16,631 nt of DNA. Source: an uncultured Oscillospiraceae bacterium. GTDB taxonomy: Bacteria; Bacillota; Clostridia; Oscillospirales; Ruminococcaceae. A program made the translations under genes and the position numbers. Position 1 is the first letter of the stretch. The number at the start of each line of letters is the position of its first letter. Positions 1-6,594 of this stretch are shown here, one piece after another. The stretch lies in the NCBI GenBank assembly GCA_900552945.1, contig USBI01000039.1, forward strand, positions 1-16,631. The letters run 5' to 3'. A model generated the notes under the pieces. That model did no database searches and had not been told where the DNA came from. It was given only the letters and a program-made list of their open reading frames with translations.

Positions 1-48
1 CGAGATAGGCTCCGGTCTCGTGGGCTCGGAGATGTGTATAAGAGACAG
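1..48 (+). other. Illumina Nextera adapter left at contig end
   Basis: Bases 30-48 are the Tn5 mosaic end AGATGTGTATAAGAGACAG. Bases 15-29 (GTCTCGTGGGCTCGG) are the Nextera read-2 segment. Bases 1-6 (CGAGAT) match the 3' end of the P7 primer, leaving 7-14 (AGGCTCCG) as an 8-base i7 index. This is library DNA, not genome. Genomic sequence starts at 49, and anything crossing that point, including the open frame of the first gene, is artificially cut. Confidence 0.98.
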
Positions 49-296
49 ACTGTCAACAGAAGGGCCATGGCGACGGAGGCCAGTATCCGCCAGCCCCGCC
101 GGCGCTCCCGATTCCGGGGCGCACCCCTGCCGCCGCCCTGAAACTCCGGGGGAAGCGGGGCCGCCTCCGCCCCGGGGCGGGGCTCCTCCGGGACGCCAGG
201 CTCCCAGGGCAGGATGAACTCCGGGGGAAGTTTCCATTCCTTTGGCGGTGCGCTCCGCTCCATCGGCGGCGCGTTCCGCAGATTCTGCCCGCCCAT
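49..296 (-). CDS. Partial membrane protein, C-terminal part missing
   Basis: An ATG at 296-294 lies one codon after the mscS-like stop codon and in the same frame. It opens a reading frame that stays open to the adapter, giving about 82 codons. The visible protein begins MGGQNLRNAPPMERSAPP, is rich in Pro, Glu and Gly for about 65 residues, then has a basic stretch (RNRERRRGW) followed by a hydrophobic segment (ILASVAMALLLTV). This suggests a cytoplasmic Pro-rich N-terminus and one membrane helix leading to an extracytoplasmic domain that is not in the window. No family is recognised. No clear ribosome binding site precedes the ATG, so translation may be coupled to the upstream channel gene. 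The motif LPPEF occurs twice (around residues 24 and 50). Confidence 0.6.
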
Positions 297-299
297 GGC

Positions 300-1184
300 T
301 CACATAGAGTGGACGTCCAGCTGGGGGAAGGGGCACTCCACACCCAGCTGGCGCAGGCCCAAGAGCAGATCCCGATTGAGGATCCGCGCACCGCCATAGA
401 TGTCCTTTTCTTTCACGTCCACGCAGAAACGCAGCACCACGGCGCTGTCAGCCAGCTGCTGCACCCCCAGGTAGACCGGCGTGTCCAACATGACGTCCGC
501 ACGCTTCTGCCGGATCTCCTCCAGCAGGGACGGGAATTTCTCCTCCAGTGCCTCCAGATCACAGGTATAGGGGATGGAGATGTCGCAAAAGGACTTGGAC
601 ACGTGGTCGGAACGGTTGAGGATGTTCCGCATATCCGCATTGTTTACAATCTTGATGTTCTCGCTGGCGTCGGTGATAGAGGTGGTGCGGATGCCGATGT
701 CCGTCACCACGCCCCGGAAGCCGTCCACCTCTATGATGTCCCCCACATTGTACTGGCTATCAAAGAGGATGAACACGCCCGTGACCAGGTCGGCGATGAT
801 GCTGTCGGCGGCAAAGCCGACGATTAAGGCCAAAACACCCAGGCTGGCCACAATAGCCAGAATATTCACACCCAGGAGGTGTAGACCCCAGCAGAGGATG
901 ACAATGGCTGCGGCATAGCGCAGGAAGCTACGGGTGATGGAGAGGATGGACCGGGCCCGGTGGGTCCTGGGCTTGCAGAGGGTCAAGAAGAACTCCGCCA
1001 CCCACTCCGCCAGCAGCGCCCCTGCCGCCATGGCCGCCAGACGCAGGATAGCCCTCAGGCTGAGGGTCCAGTCGGCGGTCAGGGCCGCCGTTTTCATGGC
1101 ACCAGTGGCAAAGCCGGCGGTCAGGGCCACTGCCAGGATGACCGCCAGAATCAGGAACTTAATAATGCTTTGTTTTTCTTTCAT
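300..1184 (-). CDS. MscS-family mechanosensitive channel
   Basis: The 294-residue product fits a small-conductance mechanosensitive channel, which opens under membrane tension to release solutes during osmotic downshock. Hydrophobic segments lie near residues 8-30, 40-62 and 85-105. They are followed by the Gly/Ala-rich pore helix region (LGVLALIVGFAADSIIADLV, about 118-137) and the hallmark beta-domain (FDSQYNVGDIIEVDGFRGVV). The C-terminal alpha/beta domain ends in PFPQLDVHSM, typical of the family, so the gene is complete. The start has a strong AGGAAGG ribosome binding site in the upstream 15 bases. It overlaps the TGA of the upstream fragment as ATGA. It is the second to last gene of the leftward run; the cut membrane protein follows. 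Confidence 0.92.
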   Translation of the reverse strand: MKEKQSIIKFLILAVILAVALTAGFATGAMKTAALTADWTLSLRAILRLAAMAAGALLAEWVAEFFLTLCKPRTHRARSILSITRSFLRYAAAIVILCWGLHLLGVNILAIVASLGVLALIVGFAADSIIADLVTGVFILFDSQYNVGDIIEVDGFRGVVTDIGIRTTSITDASENIKIVNNADMRNILNRSDHVSKSFCDISIPYTCDLEALEEKFPSLLEEIRQKRADVMLDTPVYLGVQQLADSAVVLRFCVDVKEKDIYGGARILNRDLLLGLRQLGVECPFPQLDVHSM

Positions 1185-1300
1185 CGTTTGTTACCTTCCT
1201 TTCTGACAATGCTGTGTGCTTGTGTGGGACGGCCCCGATGGATGGTCAGGCGGAGTGACCAGCAGTCGCTGGTGATCTGGACCACGCTGCTGTGTATCAA

Positions 1301-1333
1301 ACCCAGCACGCCGCCGCAGGAGGCCAGCATCAG
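1301..1333. repeat. 33-bp direct repeat, copy 1
   Basis: This stretch, starting ACCCAGCACGCCGCCGCAGG, is identical to 1777-1809. On the minus strand it encodes LMLASCGGVLG, the end of the hydrophobic helix of the fragment. Sequence diverges completely on both sides of the identity, which is why a recombination junction is suspected at the second copy. Confidence 0.9.
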
Positions 1334-1473
1334 GCTGATCCACAGCATCATGTTGCTGCTGTCCCCGGTCTGGGGGCTGCCGGTGTCGCCGGAAGGATCC
1401 TGCTGACCCTGCGAATCGGATGAATCGGTCGGATCAGTCGAATCGGTTGGCTCTCCGGTTCCCGCTGCAGGGA

Positions 1474-1570
1474 TGGCTTCAGTCTGCACATATGCACAGA
1501 CCGTACAGGTGCGTTCCTTGGATCCTGTTTCCGTTTCAGTGGCTTCTTTGGTGACGCTCCACTCGCCATA
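1474..1570. repeat. Coding repeat unit, copy 1 (period 207 bp)
   Basis: This unit matches 1681-1777 with scattered third-position differences; the last 28 bases (1543-1570) are identical to 1750-1777. It encodes YGEWSVTKEATETETGS and RTCTVCAY. The 69-codon spacing is the protein repeat period. Third-position differences indicate an old coding duplication, in contrast to the perfect 33-bp repeat. Confidence 0.85.
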
Positions 1571-1671
1571 GGTATGAGCGGCCGTATCCGCCTTTGCTCC
1601 ACACTCGCAAGCATGCCAGTGATTGTTTTCGTCCGAGCTCCACTCTTCGCTGTAGCTGTGCTCATGCTCGA

Positions 1672-2925
1672 TTACCGGGATCGTCTCTGTCTGCATATAA
1701 TCGCAGACCGTGCAGGTGCGCTCCCTGGAGCCCGTTTCCGTTTCAGTAGCTTCTTTGGTGACGCTCCACTCGCCATACCCAGCACGCCGCCGCAGGAGGC
1801 CAGCATCAGCAGGACAGCCGCCGGTATCGCGGCCAACAGAACAATGTAGACGGCGTTTCCATCCTTTTCGTCTCCCGGCAACGGGTCGGGTTGGATGATT
1901 GCAGAAACGGAGAAGGGGGTATCGGAACCGAGTACGGCATACCGGCCCGGGCCGCCGGCTTCAAAGACCAGGCTGCCGTCTTCGGCCTTTGCCTCTATGC
2001 GCTCCGGCTCGCCGTCCACCCGCACCGCCTGGTAATGGGCGTAGCCCTCCAGATGGCTGTTCATCGGGATGCGCACCGTCATGGCGCTGTCTTTGATTTC
2101 CACCGGCTCCCCGTTCTGGCGGATGCTGATCTCATACACCGACAGCAGGCCGTCCAGTTCTTCTTTCAGCTCCGGCTTCTCTTCAAGCAGGCTCTCCGCC
2201 TCCATGACGCCGGCGTACAGCTCCACACCCTCCGGAACCGCTTCGGACAGGGAGACGGAAACGCCGGTATTTTCATCGGTCAGTTCCGCGATGCCTTCGC
2301 CGCCGGAATCCTGCCCGTTATCCGTGGTTTCCCCGGTGGCTGACGTCTGCGCGGCGTCCCTTGTCTCGGCGTAGCCGCAGACGGTGCAGGTGCGGCTCTC
2401 TGTATTGCCATCCGCCGTCCATGCGCCGAAGCTGTGATCCGCCGCATCCTTTTTGTCGCCGCAGGAACACGCCTGCCAGTGCTGTGCCGCGTCGTGCTTT
2501 TGGGTATAGCTGTGCTCATGGGGCGGTTCGGCTTCTCCGACGTCCGCCACCATATACTGGCCGTCCGGGTCGCCCACGATCATGATCCATCTGGCACGCA
2601 CCCGTATGGTGTACTCTTCCTGCGGCCGCGTCACCACGTCGTTTGTGAAAAACAAATAGGTGTCGATTTCCACTGCCTTGGACTCGACCACATCGTCGCC
2701 CAGCAGCAGCTGCGCCTCGTATTCAAAGCTGTCGCCGGAGACCGCTCCCGCCGGCCGATCCCACTGCACCTGGTTTTGGTAGCCCGACCAGCGGGGATTT
2801 CCCGGCACATATTCCCCCGCCGCCGAAACGGACAGGGGAAGGGCCGCGATCATCAGGCATACCGCCAGCAGCATACTGAAAAGCCGTGCGCCTTTTTGCC
2901 GCCCCGGCGGTTTTTCCCTGCGCAT
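1672..2925 (-). CDS. Secreted His/Cys-repeat protein with scrambled C-terminus
   Basis: The ATG at 2925 is chosen because GGAGG lies 9 bases upstream; a TTG two codons earlier is less likely. The product (417 aa) has a basic N-terminus and signal peptide (LLAVCLMIAALPLSVSAAG). A fibronectin-III-like region follows (NQVQWDRPAGAVSGDSFEYE to EEYTIRVRARW). A His/Cys unit begins at H136 (HEHSYTQK, CSCGDKK, RTCTVCGYAETR). An acidic beta-rich domain follows, then a C-terminal hydrophobic helix (about 357-380). From about residue 383 the frame enters a repeat copy out of frame, so the last ~34 residues (MASGASPKKLLKRKR and on) are unlikely to be native. It probably sits at the cell surface, anchored by the helix. 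Its ligand is unknown, and a metal-binding role for the Cys/His pairs is only a guess. Confidence 0.75.
   Translation of the reverse strand: MRREKPPGRQKGARLFSMLLAVCLMIAALPLSVSAAGEYVPGNPRWSGYQNQVQWDRPAGAVSGDSFEYEAQLLLGDDVVESKAVEIDTYLFFTNDVVTRPQEEYTIRVRARWIMIVGDPDGQYMVADVGEAEPPHEHSYTQKHDAAQHWQACSCGDKKDAADHSFGAWTADGNTESRTCTVCGYAETRDAAQTSATGETTDNGQDSGGEGIAELTDENTGVSVSLSEAVPEGVELYAGVMEAESLLEEKPELKEELDGLLSVYEISIRQNGEPVEIKDSAMTVRIPMNSHLEGYAHYQAVRVDGEPERIEAKAEDGSLVFEAGGPGRYAVLGSDTPFSVSAIIQPDPLPGDEKDGNAVYIVLLAAIPAAVLLMLASCGGVLGMASGASPKKLLKRKRAPGSAPARSAIICRQRRSR
1681..1777. repeat. Coding repeat unit, copy 2
   Basis: This is the second copy of the 207-bp-period unit. Its homology with copy 1 stops abruptly at 1777: copy 1 continues into bases encoding AAHT, while copy 2 runs straight into the 33-bp repeat. 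Confidence 0.85.
1777..1809. repeat. 33-bp direct repeat, copy 2, at rearrangement junction
   Basis: Identical to 1301-1333. Here it forms the end of the membrane helix of the upstream secreted protein, and it abuts the repeat unit ending at 1777 with a single shared base. Confidence 0.9.
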
Positions 2926-2941
2926 ACGCAATCTCCTCCCT

Positions 2942-3559
2942 TTATCGCACCGGAGCGCCCTGCGGGGAAAGCGGCGTTCCGCATGCTCCGCAGAAGCGGC
3001 TTCCGGGCGGTATCTCCGCCCCGCACTGGGGGCATTTGTTTTCCAGCTTCGCCCCGCAGTTGTTGCAGAATTTGGAGCCGGCCGCGCACTGGGTTTTGCA
3101 GGCGGGGCAGACGGTCATGCCCGCATTCAGCTCCGCCCCGGCGTTTCGCACCACCACCGAGCGGCCGCCGGAGACGACACACTGCTCGATCACCTGGAAA
3201 ATCTCTTCCGGCAGCTTTTTCTGCTTGTAGGCGCCCACGCCAGCCGTGACCGCCAGCGGCCATGCGATAAACCATCCCAGCGCGCCGGCCCCGATCTTAT
3301 CCGACCATTCGCCCTGGCCCACGGTGACGTTTAAGTTGTCATCCATCCGGATCATCTGCACCGTTGTCGCCAGGCGCATGCCCGAGACGGTTTTCCATCC
3401 GTCTTTGGATTGGCGGCCCTGTACCACATACCCTTCGGTGGTTTCGGCGCTCTGCACCTCCATCCCTTTGGCGGAGGACAGGAACGACGATACGGCGTTC
3501 GCCACTACCTGGGTACTCATACCGGCGGGCAGCCGGAATACTCTCGATTCATTTGCCAT
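2942..3559 (-). CDS. Membrane-associated double zinc-ribbon protein
   Basis: The 205-residue protein has an N-terminal domain (about 1-95) of unknown type. A hydrophobic stretch (GAGALGWFIAWPLAVTAGVG) follows near residues 90-110, and the tail holds two zinc ribbons: C151/C154 with C165/C168, and C176/C179 with C190/C193 (CPAC, FCNNC, CPQC, FCGAC). Such ribbons bind structural zinc. The protein's partner and reaction are unknown. GGAGGGATATCT precedes the ATG, which supports the start. It lies 10 to 16 bases upstream of the secreted His/Cys-repeat gene and 35 bases after the zinc-ribbon remnant, so it should be co-transcribed with both. Confidence 0.8.
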   Translation of the reverse strand: MANESRVFRLPAGMSTQVVANAVSSFLSSAKGMEVQSAETTEGYVVQGRQSKDGWKTVSGMRLATTVQMIRMDDNLNVTVGQGEWSDKIGAGALGWFIAWPLAVTAGVGAYKQKKLPEEIFQVIEQCVVSGGRSVVVRNAGAELNAGMTVCPACKTQCAAGSKFCNNCGAKLENKCPQCGAEIPPGSRFCGACGTPLSPQGAPVR

Positions 3560-3594
3560 AGATATCCCTCCAGATATTCAGATTCATTGTCTGT

Positions 3595-3787
3595 TTATTC
3601 GCTCTGCCGGGAGAGCGGCGCCCCGCATTCCGGACAGAATTTCACGCCCGGGGCAGCGGACGCGCCGCACGAGGGGCATACCGTACCGTCAGGCGCGGCC
3701 GGAGTTTGTGCAGCAGTCTGCGCAGCCTTGGCCGCTTCCGCTTCCGCACGGATCCGGCGATTTCCGCCTGTGCCTGCGCCGCTGTTC
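3595..3787 (-). pseudogene. Start-less zinc-ribbon remnant
   Basis: A minus-strand frame ending at the TAA 3597-3595 reads NRRIRAEAEAAKAAQTAAQ, then TPAAPDGTVCPSCG and FCPECGAPLSRQSE. It is therefore an Ala-rich linker followed by a C-terminal zinc ribbon (CPSC, FCPEC). The frame is open only back to a TGA at 3847-3849 and contains no ATG, GTG or TTG start with a ribosome binding site. In the frame of the upstream gene, the bases just past that gene's TAG encode AAQAQAEIAG. A stop plus an indel may thus have cut this tail off the upstream protein. Alternatively it is a leftover of a separate gene. No separate function can be assigned. Confidence 0.55.
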
Positions 3788-3788
3788 C

Positions 3789-4133
3789 CTATACGGCATA
3801 ATGCCGGTCCGGCACGAAACAGCGGCGGTTGATCATCAGCTCGTTCTCAAGGTACTGGGCAACCTTATCGGCTACGGCGGTCACCGCCCGTTCCTCTCCC
3901 TGGGCCGACAGGCCGGGACAGGGTTCACGCATGGAAACCGTCAGTCCGGTCCCCGCATCCTGTATCTCCGTCGAAAGGCTGAAGGTGCTGGCGTTCCCGT
4001 AAACCGAAAGCCGGGCGACCACCGCGCCGCTTTCCTCTTTCCGGTATTCCGCCCCCTCCGCGTCCAGCACGTCGTAAACGGCCATCTGCACATACCGCCG
4101 GACATAGGGAAGGAGCCTTTTCACTTGACGCAT
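3789..4133 (-). CDS. Small operon protein, paralogue of the 7931-8257 protein
   Basis: The start is the ATG at 4133, preceded by AAGGAGGGAAACGGA, an excellent ribosome binding site. Longer readings back to 4217 are not supported. The 114-residue product begins MRQVKRLLPYVRRYVQMAVY and contains a central beta-rich part and a helical tail (VADKVAQYLENELM). It aligns along most of its length with the first gene of the run: LPYVRxxV, VYxVL, LTVSxRxPC and QxLENxLM are shared. Two paralogues bracketing the lipoprotein and hydrolase genes suggest a dedicated role in this operon. No signal peptide is present and the family is not recognised. Its last residues (NRRCFVPDRHYAV) may be non-native if the zinc-ribbon tail was lost. 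Confidence 0.75.
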   Translation of the reverse strand: MRQVKRLLPYVRRYVQMAVYDVLDAEGAEYRKEESGAVVARLSVYGNASTFSLSTEIQDAGTGLTVSMREPCPGLSAQGEERAVTAVADKVAQYLENELMINRRCFVPDRHYAV

Positions 4134-4185
4134 TCCGTTTCCCTCCTTGTCATGTATTCCTTGTTTGCGGTTTTCCGCCGCTTCC

Positions 4186-5322
4186 CTATTCGATGTAACC
4201 GCTGATGGGCTCTGCATACATTTTGTTTTCAGTCACCGGCTTGTAGCGGTCACTGCCGGTGCTTTCATACCATCCGGCCTCCGCCCGGTAGATTTCGCCG
4301 GTCTGCGTGTCGTACACGCGCTCGTAGCCGCCGGTTTCGTCGCTCTGCATCTGGCTGGTGATGTCCTGCTCGACGTTCCGGTCCTCCCAGGCCGCCATGA
4401 TGATTTCCAGCCTCTCATTGGTGATGCGGCTGATTTCCTTTGACATCGCCACCTTTTCTTCACCGGCCTGCTCAGTGGCTTTTACGAAACTCTCAGAATA
4501 GGCGAGCGTTCCAAGGCATTTGGTGAGGACGCTCTCCCATTCGATGAAGGTATCCTTCGCGGCGGTGACCGCCATGACGTTGTATGCCATGTAGTAGCCG
4601 CCGTCCGCCTGGGGGATGATATAGCCCGACGGCGGTCCTGCGGCAATATTAGCGCTTCCGAAGTCCACCACCGACGCGGCAAACATCCCCTCGCCCTCCT
4701 TGCCGTTTTCGGTAAAGGACGCCCGCAGCGTCTCTTCTCCCAGAGCATACGAGGACAGGAGGCTGGCCGAGGCAAAGCGGTCGGTGACGGTAAAGCCGTC
4801 AAACCGGGGGAAGGTATAGCCGGCATAGCTCGGCTCCCACTGCTCTGCAAACACCGCGTATTCCGAAAACAGCTTGAAAAAGTTTTCGGTGGAGGGGGTT
4901 GTCAGCACCGGCGCCTGGGAAAGCATCTGCGCCCATGTGTTCCCCATGGTGACGTTATACGCATAGGCGTCCTTTCCCTCCTGGCTGTGCAGCAGGCCCT
5001 CCGCCTTCAGCAGGACAAACATCTGGTTGAGGGGCTGGCTGGGATCCTGCACCCGGATGGAATGGTACATGGCCGTACCGCCGCTGGTGACTGTCCAGCC
5101 CTTGGGGATCTGCAGGCTGAAATCCGCCGTTTCATACAGCTCGGTTTCGACGGACCTGGCCGCCGTCTCGGTGATCTTTACGCCGTTTTCTTCTTTCGTG
5201 ATGGTCCCGTCGCTGTTGACGACAGGCTCCTTTTCGCCCAGCTTCCACGGCAGCTCACATCCGGTAAGGGAGAGCGCCAGCGCCGCCGCCAGCAGCAAGG
5301 ATAATACGCTTTTCTTTTTCAT
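4186..5322 (-). CDS. Lipoprotein of unknown function (378 aa)
   Basis: The start ATG has AGGAGG 10 bases upstream. The N-terminus is a lipoprotein signal (MKKKSVLSLLLAAALALSLT) ending in a lipobox with C22 as the predicted lipidated residue, so the protein should be anchored on the outer face of the membrane. The body has a region like the secreted PsbP/LpqN type (ADFSLQIPKGWTVTSGG), then a long mixed alpha/beta domain and a Gln/Glu-rich helical part (about 290-325). The C-terminus is Tyr-rich (ERVYDTQTGEIYRAEAGWYE) and is seen in other Clostridial lipoproteins. No catalytic motif is recognisable. It is 33 bases from the neighbouring lipoprotein gene, in the same operon. Confidence 0.82.
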   Translation of the reverse strand: MKKKSVLSLLLAAALALSLTGCELPWKLGEKEPVVNSDGTITKEENGVKITETAARSVETELYETADFSLQIPKGWTVTSGGTAMYHSIRVQDPSQPLNQMFVLLKAEGLLHSQEGKDAYAYNVTMGNTWAQMLSQAPVLTTPSTENFFKLFSEYAVFAEQWEPSYAGYTFPRFDGFTVTDRFASASLLSSYALGEETLRASFTENGKEGEGMFAASVVDFGSANIAAGPPSGYIIPQADGGYYMAYNVMAVTAAKDTFIEWESVLTKCLGTLAYSESFVKATEQAGEEKVAMSKEISRITNERLEIIMAAWEDRNVEQDITSQMQSDETGGYERVYDTQTGEIYRAEAGWYESTGSDRYKPVTENKMYAEPISGYIE

Positions 5323-5355
5323 AGCAGAACGCCTCCTGATCGATTTTTATTAATT

Positions 5356-6552
5356 TCAATAGCCATCCAGAGCGAGGAGCTTCTCCATCACATCCGGCGG
5401 GTATGCGATGTAGCCCGATTCATAGTCCTCGCCTATCGCCTCCGTGGCGGGGAGAAGCTTGTAGTCCGCCGTGATGATATAATCGTGGGCGATGGTGAGC
5501 ACGTCGCTGTAATACCGGCTCAGCAGCTCCAGCTTTACAAGCCGGTAGCGGTTGCCGCCGCCGAATTTTGGGAGATAGGCGGCGGGGGTGCCGTCGGCGT
5601 TAGTGGTCTTTTCCTCATAGCTCAGATCATTCTCGGAGATATCGTCGTACATGATCTGGTAAAACGCCTGATCGGTCGCCAGGATGTTCCCATTTAAGAT
5701 GGCAACCGCTTTTTCTCCGTCCCCCACGGCCTCGTCCGCCACCTCGTAAACAATATAGCCGTCCTCATCGTCGTCAAAATAAATCCCTTCAAAGTTCTCG
5801 GAGGGGAGCTGTCGTTCTGCCGCCGCCTCCAGCTTCCCGTCTGCGATCAGCAGATAGCTGCCTCCGACGTGCACAATCCGCTGGGCTCTGTCCCGCAGCC
5901 CGACGTCCTCGGTCAGCGTTTTTCCGTCTGCGCTGTAGCGCCAGGCGTGCGTCAGGACAGGATGGAGATACTTGCTCTCCGTCGCAGTGTACGGGCCGTT
6001 GTTGCTGGCAGACTTGACCGAATACCGTTTGCCGCCCCGGTAGACCACCTCCAGGTCGGCGCCGTTGAAATCGTTGGCCTGGAGGTAGACGGGCTGTTCC
6101 GCAAGGGGCAGGGTTCCCACCTCCCGGCAGTTCTGTCCCCCCGGCAGGGTTGCGTCGCAGCGGTACTGATAGATTTTTCCGCCGGACAGAAAGACGCTGG
6201 ACAGATTGCCGCCGGCCTTTTTGGGGTTGAGATCCGAAAAGACGGTTTGCAGGCTCAGCACGCCTTCTGCGCCGGTAAAGGTTTTGTAATCCGACTGGTC
6301 AAAGGCGACGCCCCGCTTTTTCAAAAGCTCCTGCTCCAGCGTTTCCGGCTCAGGTTCCGGCTCCGGCGCCGAAGCGGCAGGCGTGCTGCCGGCGGACGCT
6401 GTGGAGCTGCCTGTATCGGAAGACGGCTCCGAAGGCTCCGTCCCGCCGGAGCAGCCAGCAAGCAACAGCCCCATCGCCAGCAGAAGCGGCAGCAGCCGCG
6501 TGCAGAGACTCCGCTTTTTGGTATATTGAATCAAATTGATTTGTTCATTCAT
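5356..6552 (-). CDS. Lipoprotein of unknown function (398 aa)
   Basis: The first ATG of ATGAATGAA is taken because GGAGG lies 7 bases upstream. Residues 14-33 form a lipoprotein signal (RLLPLLLAMGLLLAGC) with C34 as the lipidated Cys. A low-complexity Ser/Thr/Pro/Glu spacer (about 36-70, ending PEPEPEPETLEQ) follows, as is usual for a protein held off the membrane. The remainder is a beta-rich extracellular domain with many Gly, Tyr and Asp residues (for example YFDDDEDGYIVYEV), giving a possible Ca2+-binding acidic loop. No enzymatic signature is seen. It is 42 bases downstream of the glycoside hydrolase gene, and the two are probably co-expressed. Confidence 0.82.
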   Translation of the reverse strand: MNEQINLIQYTKKRSLCTRLLPLLLAMGLLLAGCSGGTEPSEPSSDTGSSTASAGSTPAASAPEPEPEPETLEQELLKKRGVAFDQSDYKTFTGAEGVLSLQTVFSDLNPKKAGGNLSSVFLSGGKIYQYRCDATLPGGQNCREVGTLPLAEQPVYLQANDFNGADLEVVYRGGKRYSVKSASNNGPYTATESKYLHPVLTHAWRYSADGKTLTEDVGLRDRAQRIVHVGGSYLLIADGKLEAAAERQLPSENFEGIYFDDDEDGYIVYEVADEAVGDGEKAVAILNGNILATDQAFYQIMYDDISENDLSYEEKTTNADGTPAAYLPKFGGGNRYRLVKLELLSRYYSDVLTIAHDYIITADYKLLPATEAIGEDYESGYIAYPPDVMEKLLALDGY

Positions 6553-6594
6553 TCTCTTTCCTCCTGAAGCTGGTATGCGGACAGCAGGGCTTTC

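Larger units (their letters stand above)
1181..1777 (-). pseudogene. 3' fragment of a His/Cys-repeat surface protein
   Basis: One open frame runs from the junction at 1777 to the TGA at 1181-1183. The first ATG (1696) lies inside a repeat and has no ribosome binding site, and no signal peptide is present, so this looks like the 3' part of a gene rather than a gene. Reading from the junction it encodes YGEWSVTKEATETETGS, then RTCTVCDY, HEHSYSEEW, NHWHACECG and a second YGEWSVTKEATETETGS unit. A Thr/Asp/Ser linker, SPQTGDSS, and a hydrophobic helix (MMLWISLMLASCGGVLG) follow. The His/Cys units (CxC and CxxC pairs) are a repeat common in secreted Clostridial proteins. The 40 residues after the helix (LIHSSVVQ onward) look non-native. 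It overlaps the end of the upstream gene in another frame. Confidence 0.6.

Noticed and set aside
1348..1665. 105-codon minus-strand frame in the repeat region
   Set aside because: It is the His/Cys repeat read in another frame; the same out-of-frame word (MASGASPKK) also appears in the scrambled tail of the upstream gene.
3246..4205. 319-codon plus-strand open frame
   Set aside because: It overlaps three supported minus-strand features with their own ribosome binding sites, and its composition (Arg/Pro/Ser-rich) is that of an antisense frame in GC-rich DNA.
4134..4217. N-terminal extension of the 114-aa paralogue
   Set aside because: The AAGGAGG directly before the ATG at 4133 and alignment with the paralogue's start make the longer form unlikely; it also runs through the stop of the upstream lipoprotein gene.
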